NCBI RefSeq assembly: GCF_010726645.1
Contig: NZ_AP022563.1
Location: 2,232,001-2,296,000, forward strand
Reading direction: 5' to 3'
Length of the DNA: 64,000 nt
Source: Mycolicibacterium duvalii
Lineage (GTDB): Bacteria > Actinomycetota > Actinomycetes > Mycobacteriales > Mycobacteriaceae
The position numbers and the translations under genes are program-made. Numbering within the stretch: position 1 is the first letter of the stretch; each line of letters opens with the position of its first letter. The notes beneath the pieces were generated by a model. That model ran no database searches. It was given only the letters and a program-made list of their open reading frames with translations, and was not told where the DNA came from. Below are positions 55,093-64,000 of the stretch, piece by piece.

Positions 55093-55755
55093 ATGGCTGC
55101 CATTTTGATCGCCGAAGACGAGCCCCGGATCTCGTCGTTCGTCAAGAGGGGCCTGCAGGCGCACGGCCACTCGGCGACCGTGGTGGCCGACGGCCCGTCG
55201 GCCTACAGTTCGGCGCGCCGCGGCAAAGTCGATCTGTTGGTCCTCGACATCGGGCTGCCGAAGATGGACGGCCTGACCGTGTTGCGGCGCTTGCGTCAGG
55301 AAGGCAGCTCGATCCCGGTCATCATGCTGTCGTCGCGCACCAGCCGGGCCGACGTCGCCGCCAGCATGGCCAGCGGCGCCGACGACTGCCTCGGCAAGCC
55401 GTTCCGCTTCGAGGAACTGCTCTCCCGGGTGCGCCGTCACCTCGCCGCGGCCCGGCCGCGGCCCGTCACCGAGCTCAAGTACGGCACGTTGCGGCTGGAC
55501 CTGCGCACCCGGCGCGCGCATGTGGGCGACTACGTCGTCGATCTGTCGGCGCGGGAGTGCGCGCTGGCCGAGACCTTCCTGCGCCACCCCGGCCAGGTGC
55601 TGACCCGGGAGCAGCTGCTCCGCCTGGTGTGGGGGCACAACCAGGAGGCCGGCTCCAATGTCGTCGACGTGTATGTGCGGTATCTGCGGCGCAAGCTCGG
55701 CGCCCACCGGTTCGTGACGCTGCGCGGCCTCGGTTACCGCCTCGAAGCGGTGTGA
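55093..55755 (+). CDS. OmpR-family response regulator (orphan)
   Basis: This 220-residue response regulator has a receiver domain (acidic EDE at 8-10, phosphoacceptor Asp52 in LVLDIGLPKMDG, Ser/Thr switch MLSS, Lys in LGKPF) and a C-terminal OmpR winged helix (REQLLRLVWGHN, VVDVYVRYLRRKLG, RGLGYRLE). No histidine kinase gene is next to it. It resembles TcrX/TrcR-type mycobacterial regulators, but I cannot assign one. ATG 55093 begins MAAILIAEDEP; earlier in-frame codons precede a poorly conserved stretch. It is convergent with rnj, 6 bp apart. Confidence 0.9.
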   Translation: MAAILIAEDEPRISSFVKRGLQAHGHSATVVADGPSAYSSARRGKVDLLVLDIGLPKMDGLTVLRRLRQEGSSIPVIMLSSRTSRADVAASMASGADDCLGKPFRFEELLSRVRRHLAAARPRPVTELKYGTLRLDLRTRRAHVGDYVVDLSARECALAETFLRHPGQVLTREQLLRLVWGHNQEAGSNVVDVYVRYLRRKLGAHRFVTLRGLGYRLEAV

Positions 55756-55761
55756 GGCCGG

Positions 55762-57437
55762 TCAGATCTCGATGACCGTGGGCACGATCATCGGCTGGCG
55801 CCGGTAGGTCTCCCCCACCCACTTGCCGACGGTGCGCCGCACCGCTTGCGCGATCCGGGTCGGGTCGGTGATGTTCTGGGCGGCCAGGTTCTCCAGCTCG
55901 GTCTCGACCTTGCGGGCCACGGGTTCCAGCGCCTTCGGGTCCTCCGAGAAGCCGCGCGAATACAGGTACGCCGGGGCGGCCGGCTTGCCGGTGCCGCGCC
56001 GGACGACGACCGTCACGGCGACGAACCCCGACGACAGGATCAGTCGTTCGCCCAGCGTCGCATCGCCGACGTCTCCGGTGATCAACCCGTCGACGAACAT
56101 CTTGCCCACCGACACCGCGCCCGCGATCCGGGCCCGGCCCGCGACCAGATCGACGCTGACGCCGTTCTCGGCCAGCACGATGTTCTCCTCGGGCACGCCG
56201 GCGCGGGCGGCCAGCGCGGCGTTGGCGCGCAGCATCCGCCAGGTGCCGTGCACCGGCATCACATTGCGGGGCCGCACGCCGTTGTAGAGGAACAGCAGTT
56301 CGCCGGCGTAGGCATGTCCCGAAACATGAACGCGTGCTTGCTGATTGGTGACCACCCGGGCACCGATCTTGGCCAGCGCGTCCATCACACCGAACACGGC
56401 CTCCTCGTTGCCCGGAATCAGCGAGGACGACAGGATGATCAGATCGCCGTCGGTCAGTGTGATGCTGCGGTGCTCGCCGCGCGACATCCGGGACAGGGCC
56501 GCCATCGGCTCGCCCTGGGTGCCGGTGGTGATCAGCACGACCCGGTCGGCCGGCATCATCTCGGCGGCCCCGATGTCGAGGACATCTTGGTCGGCCACCC
56601 GCAGGTAGCCGAGGTCGCGGGCGATGCCCATGTTGCGCACCATCGACCGGCCCACGAAAGACACTCGGCGTCCGAGCGCCACCGCCGCGTCGATGATCTG
56701 CTGTACCCGGTCGACGTTGGAGGCGAAGCAGGCCACGATCACGCGCCCCTGTGCGCCGCGGATCAGCCGGTGCAGGGCCGGGCCGATCTCGCTTTCCGAC
56801 GGCCCCACCCCGGGGATCTCCGAGTTCGTCGAGTCGCAGAGGAACAGGTCCACCCCGGCGTCGCCGAGCCGCGACATCCCGGGCAGATCCGTCGGCCGGC
56901 CGTCGAGGGGCAGTTGGTCGAGCTTGATGTCGCCGGTGTGCAGCACGGTGCCCGCGCCGGTGTGGATACCCACGGCCAGGCAGCCGGGAATGGAGTGGTT
57001 GACGGCGAAGTACTCGCATTCGAAGACACCGTGGGTGCTGCTCTGGCGCTCGGCCACCTCGACGACCACCGGCTTGATGCGATGCTCACGGCACTTCTCG
57101 GTCACCAGCGCGAGTGTGAACTTGGAGCCGACGATCGGGATGTCGGGCCGCATCTTCAGCAGGAACGGGATGGCGCCGATGTGGTCCTCGTGGGCGTGGG
57201 TGACGATCAGCGCCTCCACGTCCTCGAGGCGGCCCTCGATATGGCGCAGATCCGGCAGGATCAGGTCCACCCCGGGCTCGTCATGGGTGGGAAACAGCAC
57301 GCCGCAGTCGACGATCAGCAAGCGCCCCAGGTGCTCGAAAACCGTCATGTTGCGGCCGATTTCGTTGATTCCGCCCAGAGCGGTCACCCGCAGGCCGCCC
57401 GGGTCCAGCGGTCCGGGTGGGGTCAGCGCGGTGTCCA

Positions 57438-57438
<1 letters not shown>
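55762..57438 (-). CDS. rnj: Ribonuclease J
   Basis: This 558-residue metallo-beta-lactamase/beta-CASP nuclease performs 5'-3' exo- and endonucleolytic RNA decay and rRNA processing. The metal-binding motif is H81-x-H83-x-D85-H86 (THAHEDH), with further ligands in FAVNHSIPG, GDIKLD and motif C VHVSGHA. GTG 57438 overlaps the dapA stop by one base. Its length matches Rv2752c, which is essential-like in M. tuberculosis drug tolerance. It is the last gene of the thyA-to-rnj run and has no evident own promoter. Confidence 0.96.
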
Positions 57439-58391
<953 letters not shown>

Positions 58392-59144
58392 TCAGATCTC
58401 GGTTGCCAGCGGGCTGGTGGCCACTTCGCTGCCGTCGGCCAGAACGGTGATCTCGAAGTCGGAGAACACCGCCGGTGCGACGTCGGTGAGTCGCCGCAGA
58501 CACTCGATGGCCAGCCGGCGGATCTCCACGTCGGCGTGTTCGCTGGCGCGCATGGCGATGAAGTGGCGCCAGGCCCGGTAGTTCCCGCTGACCACGATGC
58601 GGGTCTCGGTGGCGTTGGGTAGCACCGCACGGGCGGCCTGGCGCGCCTGTTTGCGGCGCAGCACCGCGTTGGGCTGGTCGCCCAGTTTGGCCTCCAGGGC
58701 CGCGAGCAACTCGGCGTAGGCGGCGCGGCTGGCGTCGGCCGCGGCGGCGAAGATCTCCGTCAGCGCGGGGTCGTCCTCCACACCGGGCGGCACCACCACT
58801 TCGGAATCGTGCTCGGGCACGTACCGCTGCGACAGCTGGGAGTACGAGAAGTGCCGGTGCCGGATGAGCTCGTGGGTGCACGAACGGGAGATCCCGGTGA
58901 TGTAGAACGACACCGACGCATGTTCGAGCACCGAGAAGTGCCCGACGTCGATGATGTGGCGCAGGTAGGACTCGTTGGTGGCGGTGCGCGGGTTGGGTTT
59001 GTCCCAACTCTGGTAGCACGCGCGGCCGGCGAACTCGGTGAGCGCCTGACCGCCGTCGGCGTCGGTGCTCCACGGCACGTCGGTCGGCGCGACGAATTCC
59101 GTCTTGGCGATCAGCTGCACGCGCAGCGGCGCTATCCGGGCCAC
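58392..59144 (-). CDS. thyX: Flavin-dependent thymidylate synthase ThyX
   Basis: ThyX methylates dUMP to dTMP with methylene-tetrahydrofolate and FAD, without producing dihydrofolate. The 250 residues equal the M. tuberculosis protein. The ThyX motif RHRx7S is residues 95-105 (Arg95, His96, Arg97, Ser105). GTG 59144 gives [15 protein letters not shown]. It is 23 bp after the dehalogenase gene and before dapA. The genome also carries thyA in the same run, so two mechanistically different thymidylate synthases are present, as in other mycobacteria. Confidence 0.97.
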   Translation of the reverse strand: MARIAPLRVQLIAKTEFVAPTDVPWSTDADGGQALTEFAGRACYQSWDKPNPRTATNESYLRHIIDVGHFSVLEHASVSFYITGISRSCTHELIRHRHFSYSQLSQRYVPEHDSEVVVPPGVEDDPALTEIFAAAADASRAAYAELLAALEAKLGDQPNAVLRRKQARQAARAVLPNATETRIVVSGNYRAWRHFIAMRASEHADVEIRRLAIECLRRLTDVAPAVFSDFEITVLADGSEVATSPLATEI

Positions 59145-59167
59145 GGCGCGTTAGCCTAGCGTCGCTG

Positions 59168-60064
<897 letters not shown>

Positions 60065-60068
60065 GGCC

Positions 60069-61187
60069 TCAGTCAATCAGAGGAGCACCCGCGGTCCCGC
60101 TCGATTGGGCCGGGCCGAGAAGCCGATGTTCCACGCGGTCTCCACCGGCGCGTTTCGCCCGGTACATCGCCTCGTCGGCGATTCGGAGGAGGCGTCCGAC
60201 GACATCTGGACTGCGCCGTCCCGCCACGAAGCCGCCGGGCGCCGAACAGATGCCGAAGCTCGCGGTGACTCCGATGCCCACGTCGGCGATCCCGACCCGG
60301 ACGCGCTCGACGGTGGTCGCGTGCGCAGAGGGGCCGTCGGTGTCAGCGACGACGAATTCCTCGCCACCGAGCCGCCCGAGAACCGCCTCGGCGCGAAACG
60401 TTCGCCGCAGCACTGCGGCGACCTCGACGAGTACCCGGTCACCGATCGCATGGCCGTGGTTGTCGTTGATCTTCTTGAACTGATTCAGGTCGACCATCGT
60501 CACGTTCAGGCATTCGTGCGCGGTCAGGTTCGCCGCCAGCTCATACACGGCGCGGTAGAAGCCGCGGCGGTCGAGCAGCCCGGTGAGCGCATCGCGGTCG
60601 GAGTTCCGCAGATCGACGCGCAGGGTGTGGACCAGCGACTGAATACCGAACGGCACTCCGACGTTGAGCGACAGCACCGTCAGCAGCGCCGCGACGGTCA
60701 GTGCCACGTCGCCGGTGGCGATCACAAGCCGCGTCGCGGTGATCCCTGAGCACACGATCGCGACGGCGAGGTTGGCCAGCATGTGGTTCGGAGCGTGGAA
60801 GTAGGCCAGGAATCCGCCCACCGCCGCGAACATTACGCAGCCCATCAGGCCGTGATACGGATTCGAGACCGCCAGACAGGTCGCGGCGATGCCCACCGAG
60901 CACACCGCGTTGAAGACCAGGGACTCGCTGCGGGTCGGCCACCGCCGGAGCCAGAGAATCGACGCCCCAGCCCCGCACGCGGCGGCAACGACCGCTACCG
61001 CTCTGGTCGACGTGCGGTCGGGCCCCACCGGGGTGTAGAGCAGCACTATCGGAAGCACTGCCAGTAGCGCGGTGAACCCGAAAGTGGCCATCCGCCAGCG
61101 CAGCTGAAGTCCACGATCGTGCAGGTAGGCCGTGAACCAGTCGAACTGATCGGCCTGCCTCCACCACCGTCTGAGCACCGCCACCAC
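60069..61187 (-). CDS. Membrane diguanylate cyclase (GGDEF)
   Basis: This 372-residue protein has about six transmembrane helices (residues 30-200) and a C-terminal GGDEF domain. The active-site loop reads GRLGGEEF, consistent with activity making c-di-GMP. The allosteric I-site (RxxD five residues before GGDEF) is not kept: the residues are RAEA. NQFKKINDNHGHAIGDRVL is the metal/substrate helix. GTG 61187 (or 61184) starts the gene 8 bp after the upstream glycosylase gene stop. The N-terminal membrane sensor has no family I recognise. Confidence 0.88.
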   Translation of the reverse strand: MVAVLRRWWRQADQFDWFTAYLHDRGLQLRWRMATFGFTALLAVLPIVLLYTPVGPDRTSTRAVAVVAAACGAGASILWLRRWPTRSESLVFNAVCSVGIAATCLAVSNPYHGLMGCVMFAAVGGFLAYFHAPNHMLANLAVAIVCSGITATRLVIATGDVALTVAALLTVLSLNVGVPFGIQSLVHTLRVDLRNSDRDALTGLLDRRGFYRAVYELAANLTAHECLNVTMVDLNQFKKINDNHGHAIGDRVLVEVAAVLRRTFRAEAVLGRLGGEEFVVADTDGPSAHATTVERVRVGIADVGIGVTASFGICSAPGGFVAGRRSPDVVGRLLRIADEAMYRAKRAGGDRVEHRLLGPAQSSGTAGAPLID

Positions 61188-61195
61188 TGCCTATG

Positions 61196-62398
61196 TCATA
61201 CCAGTGAACGGGCGAGAGGATCGACCAAATCGCCGCGCTGGCCCACCGTCACGTCGCCGACCTCGAGCCAGCCCGCCATCGAGCGCAGCTCACCGGCCAG
61301 TGCCCCGGCTACGCGCGCCTTGTCGACACCGTCTTCGGCGAAGGCGCCGACGACGTGCAGCGCGTCGCCGGTGCGCTTGAGGTCGACACGGCCGGCGAGG
61401 CGACCGTCGAGCAGGAACGGCCACACGTAGTAACCGAACTGCCGCTTCGGCGCCGGGGTGTAGATCTCGATCCGGTAGAAGAAGTCGAACAACCGCTCGA
61501 CTCGGGGCCGGAAGAAGATCAGCGGGTCGAACGGGCACAGCAGCGCGGTGCCGCGGTCGCGGCGCGGGATGGGTTGTCCGGTGCGCAGATAGGCGGGCGC
61601 GCTCCAACCGGTGACCTGTACCTGCTCCAGCTCCCCGGCGGCCACCAGGTCCGCGATCGCGGGTTTGACCTGCCGCGCGCTCAGGCGGAAATAATCGCGG
61701 ATGTCGGCTTCGGTGCCCACACCCAGCGCGGTCGCCGCACGCAGCGCCAGTTCGCGCACCGCGTCGGCTTCGTCGACCTGTCGCGCCACCACATGCGCGG
61801 GCAGCACCCGCTCGGTCAGGTCGTAGTGCCGCGAGAAGCCGACACGGGTGGCCGTCGTGAGCACCCCCGACGACCACAGGGCTTCGGCCACCCACTTGGT
61901 GTCGCTGCGGTCCCACCACGGACCCTTGCGCCCGCGCGGCTCCGCCTCCAGATACGCCTCGATCTGTCCCGCCGTGGCCGGGCCGATCGCGGCGACCGCG
62001 GCGACGATCTCGTCGGCGAGCTTGGCGTTGCGCTTGACGATCTCGGTGCCCCAGCGGCCGTGGGTGTACTCGCGCATCCGCCACCGCAGCAGCGGCCAGT
62101 CGTCGACGGCCATCAATGCGGCCTCGTGCGCCCAGTACTCGACCAGCAGGCGCGGCGATCGTGCCGAATGACTCCACGCGGCACGGTCGAGCAACTCGCG
62201 ATCGTAGGGACCGAGCCGACTGAACACCGGCGCGTAGTGTGCGCGCACTGTCACCGAAACCGAGTCCAGTTGCAGCACCTGCAGCCGGGCGATCAACCGT
62301 TTCAGATGGCCGCGGGTGACCCCTGCCGCAGGCTTGTTCTCGTGGAAGCCCTGTGCGGCGACCGCGATGCGACGTGCCTGCGCAGCGGTCAGTTTCAC
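61196..62398 (-). CDS. AlkX/YcaQ-like DNA glycosylase (winged-helix crosslink repair family)
   Basis: This 400-residue protein belongs to the HTH_42 (AlkZ/YcaQ) family of DNA glycosylases that unhook interstrand crosslinks. The catalytic QxD motif of the AlkX branch is at Gln43-Leu44-Asp45 ([10 protein letters not shown]). The [18 protein letters not shown] segment and tandem winged helices are conserved, with [28 protein letters not shown] in the C-terminal half (quoted in pieces). The GTG start overlaps the dfrA stop by four bases, so it is translationally coupled to folate/thymidylate genes. The M. tuberculosis Rv2762c position is equivalent, but I cannot confirm orthology. Confidence 0.85.
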   Translation of the reverse strand: MKLTAAQARRIAVAAQGFHENKPAAGVTRGHLKRLIARLQVLQLDSVSVTVRAHYAPVFSRLGPYDRELLDRAAWSHSARSPRLLVEYWAHEAALMAVDDWPLLRWRMREYTHGRWGTEIVKRNAKLADEIVAAVAAIGPATAGQIEAYLEAEPRGRKGPWWDRSDTKWVAEALWSSGVLTTATRVGFSRHYDLTERVLPAHVVARQVDEADAVRELALRAATALGVGTEADIRDYFRLSARQVKPAIADLVAAGELEQVQVTGWSAPAYLRTGQPIPRRDRGTALLCPFDPLIFFRPRVERLFDFFYRIEIYTPAPKRQFGYYVWPFLLDGRLAGRVDLKRTGDALHVVGAFAEDGVDKARVAGALAGELRSMAGWLEVGDVTVGQRGDLVDPLARSLV

Positions 62399-62874
62399 GT
62401 CCGAACGAGGCTGTAGAACCGGTAGCGCAGCCCCGAGGAGCTGTCGAGCCAGGGCCCTTCCGTGCCGGTCCACGTCTCGTCGAGAGCCGGCGCCATCACA
62501 TCGAGGTCCTCGCGGCGGATGTCGATGTCGATCTCGGTGATCTCGCAGCGGCTCGCGATCGGCAGCGCGAGCCCGTAGATCTGCGCGCCGCCGATCACCC
62601 ATGCGTCATCCAGGGGCGCGTCCTGCAGATCGGACACCACCTCGGCACCGTCGGCGTGGTAGTCATCCTGCCGGCTGACCACCACGTTGCGGCGTCCGGG
62701 CAGCGGCCGCACCGATGCCGGCAACGACTCCCACGTCAGCCGCCCCATGATCACGGTGTGGCCCATCGTGAGTTCCTTGAACCGCGCCAGGTCCTCGGGG
62801 AGCCGCCACGGAATCCCCCCGTCCCGGCCGATGACCCCCGATGTCGACTGCGCCCAGATCAATCCCAGGTTCAC
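62395..62874 (-). CDS. dfrA: Dihydrofolate reductase
   Basis: DfrA reduces dihydrofolate to tetrahydrofolate with NADPH and is the target of antifolates. The 159-residue length equals M. tuberculosis. Visible features are [13 protein letters not shown], catalytic Asp28 (LPEDLARF), the NADPH-binding [10 protein letters not shown] and [13 protein letters not shown], and [10 protein letters not shown]. It overlaps thyA upstream (62871-62874) and the glycosylase downstream (62395-62398), so three genes are coupled. It regenerates the folate that ThyA oxidises. Confidence 0.97.
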   Translation of the reverse strand: MNLGLIWAQSTSGVIGRDGGIPWRLPEDLARFKELTMGHTVIMGRLTWESLPASVRPLPGRRNVVVSRQDDYHADGAEVVSDLQDAPLDDAWVIGGAQIYGLALPIASRCEITEIDIDIRREDLDVMAPALDETWTGTEGPWLDSSSGLRYRFYSLVRT

Positions 62875-63671
62875 ACCGCCACCGGGGCCTTGATCGCCGG
62901 GTGCGGATCGTAGTTACGGATCTCCACATCGTCGTAGGTGTAATCGAAAATCGAATCGCGTTGCGCCAGAATCAGTTCCGGATATGGCCGCGGATCGCGC
63001 GACAGCTGCTCGGTGACCTGTTCGACGTGGTTGTCGTAGATGTGGCAGTCCCCCCCGGTCCAGATGAACTCCCCCACGGTCAGACCGGCCTGTGCGGCCA
63101 TCATGTGGGTGAGCAACGCGTAGCTGGCGATGTTGAACGGTACCCCGAGGAACAGGTCGGCGCTGCGCTGGTACAGCTGACAGGACAACCTGCCGCCCGC
63201 GACGTAGAACTGGAAGAACGCGTGACACGGCGGCAGGGCCATCTGCGGAATCTCGCCCACATTCCACGCCGAGACGATGTTGCGCCGGGAGTCCGGGTCG
63301 GTCTTCAGTAGCTCCAGAGCGGCACTGATCTGGTCTATGTGCTCCCCCGCCGGGGTCGGCCACGACCGCCACTGCACGCCGTAGACGGGGCCGAGATCAC
63401 CGGCGGGCGATGCCCATTCGTCCCAGATCGTCACCCCGCGCTCCTGCAGCCACCGGACGTTGGAGTCACCGCGCAGGAACCACAGCAGCTCGTAGATCAC
63501 CGACTTGGTGTGCACCTTCTTGGTCGTGATCAACGGGAAGCCGGCGGAGAGGTCGTAGCGCATCTGATGACCGAACAGACTTCGGGTTCCGGTCCCGGTC
63601 CGGTCGGCCTTCGCGACGCCGGTGTCGAGCACCAGGCGCAGGAGGTCCTCGTAAGGGGTGGCGATCGGCAC
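62871..63671 (-). CDS. thyA: Thymidylate synthase ThyA
   Basis: ThyA makes dTMP from dUMP, oxidising methylene-tetrahydrofolate to dihydrofolate. The 266-residue protein has catalytic Cys149 ([10 protein letters not shown]), the RRNIVSAWN phosphate-binding segment and the [16 protein letters not shown] dUMP-recognition elements. It begins with GTG 63671; a TAAGCT -10 box lies 6 nt upstream, predicting a leaderless mRNA and the promoter of the entire downstream run (dfrA to rnj). It is divergent from the dienelactone hydrolase gene, 42 bp apart. Confidence 0.97.
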   Translation of the reverse strand: MPIATPYEDLLRLVLDTGVAKADRTGTGTRSLFGHQMRYDLSAGFPLITTKKVHTKSVIYELLWFLRGDSNVRWLQERGVTIWDEWASPAGDLGPVYGVQWRSWPTPAGEHIDQISAALELLKTDPDSRRNIVSAWNVGEIPQMALPPCHAFFQFYVAGGRLSCQLYQRSADLFLGVPFNIASYALLTHMMAAQAGLTVGEFIWTGGDCHIYDNHVEQVTEQLSRDPRPYPELILAQRDSIFDYTYDDVEIRNYDPHPAIKAPVAV

Positions 63672-63677
63672 GCGCTC

Positions 63678-63683
63678 AGCTTA
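63678..63683 (-). promoter_or_regulatory. -10 box of the thyA operon promoter
   Basis: Minus-strand TAAGCT lies 6 nt before the thyA start, which predicts leaderless transcription of thyA. Confidence 0.5.
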
Positions 63684-63713
63684 CGTGCGGCGGGCAGGAG
63701 TAGAACGGAACAC

Positions 63714-64000
63714 ATGCCGACGATCACCGATGCCGTGGCCACCCCTGACGGCTCCTGCCCGGTCAGCCTGCACACACCCGACGGCGAGGGTCCCTGGCCC
63801 GGCGTCGTCATGTATCCGGACGCCGGCGGCGCACGCGAGACGTTCCGCACGATGGCCGACCGACTCGCCGGCCTGGGCTATGCCGTGCTGGTCCCCGACG
63901 TCTACTACCGCGACGGCGACTGGGCGCCGTTCTCGATGGCGACGGTGTTCGGCGACCCGAAGGAGCGTCAGCGGCTGTTCGCGATGATCTCGAAGGTGAC
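63714..64000 (+). CDS. Dienelactone hydrolase family protein, N-terminal part (Rv2765-like)
   Basis: Only the first 95 codons are present; the gene runs off the window. The sequence MPTITDAVATPDGSCPVSLHT and the following PWPGVVMYPDAGGARETFRTMA block, with VLVPDVYYRDGDWAPF (quoted in pieces), match the dienelactone hydrolase family and Rv2765. The catalytic Cys/Asp/His lie beyond the window. It follows AGGAG and is divergent from thyA. Confidence 0.86.
   Translation, partial: MPTITDAVATPDGSCPVSLHTPDGEGPWPGVVMYPDAGGARETFRTMADRLAGLGYAVLVPDVYYRDGDWAPFSMATVFGDPKERQRLFAMISKV

Noticed and set aside
61290..62177. Long alternative frame on the minus strand inside the glycosylase gene
   Set aside because: It is Arg-rich out-of-frame translation of a recognisable gene with a better start and coupling.

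Overview
The window is chromosomal DNA of a high-GC actinobacterium, almost certainly an environmental, fast-growing mycobacterium (Mycolicibacterium-like). Gene order follows the M. tuberculosis segment Rv2690c to Rv2765 closely (ceoB-ceoC, dut, cei, suhB, ppgK, sigA, sigB, ideR, nrdR, chiZ/lexA, hflX-dapF-miaA, miaB, recX-recA, pspM-pspA-clgR, pgsA3, argA, ftsK, rnj-dapA-thyX, dfrA-thyA). Several M. tuberculosis genes I would expect at these positions are absent (sthA, the Rv2717c nitrobindin-like gene, fadE20, pspN, the hsd/toxin-antitoxin stretch between thyX and dfrA). recA carries no intein. Orthology statements come from remembered protein sequence and gene order, not from a search.

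Layout. 1-7.5 kb: end of an APC permease, the Trk-type K+ regulators CeoB/CeoC, small conserved genes, dUTPase, the envelope protein Cei and SuhB. 7.6-17.1 kb: polyphosphate glucokinase, principal sigma factor SigA, a PGRS-like glycine-rich protein without a PE domain, small membrane and zinc-ribbon proteins, SigB and the iron regulator IdeR. 17-25.4 kb: DUF4192, PAC2, hydrolase and PhzF-like proteins, NrdR, then the divergent SOS pair chiZ/lexA and a large LGFP-repeat envelope protein. 25.5-35.6 kb: a DEAD-box helicase, then translation and tRNA-modification genes (hflX, dapF, miaA, miaB) with membrane proteins and a DUF349 protein. 35.7-41.2 kb: a glutamate-type ABC importer operon with two extra membrane genes, then recX-recA. 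41.3-46.3 kb: an accessory stretch (hydrolase, secreted Cys-rich protein, methyltransferase with divergent HxlR regulator, glycosyltransferase, EphG). 46.3-52.7 kb: envelope-stress psp operon, CinA-like protein, PgsA3, ArgA, FtsK. 52.9-55.8 kb: monooxygenase, mycofactocin-type SDR, methyltransferase, orphan response regulator. 55.8-63.7 kb: one unbroken minus-strand run thyA-dfrA-(AlkX-like glycosylase)-(diguanylate cyclase)-(haloalkane dehalogenase)-thyX-dapA-rnj. The window ends inside a dienelactone hydrolase gene.

The most interesting content is regulatory. chiZ and recA each combine a PafBC-type (RecA-NDp) promoter with LexA boxes; lexA itself looks leaderless with its LexA box on the -35. 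At least seven genes have a TANNNT box 6-8 nt before the start codon, predicting leaderless transcripts that fix their starts. A perfect CRP palindrome lies about 72 bp upstream of the predicted cei start. sigB and clgR carry SigE/SigH-type promoters. The best candidates for undescribed biology are the eight-gene thymidylate run with its embedded crosslink-glycosylase, c-di-GMP and dehalogenase genes, and the PE-less PGRS-like protein behind an apparently repressor-controlled promoter. I saw no rRNA or tRNA genes, insertion sequences, prophage or CRISPR arrays.
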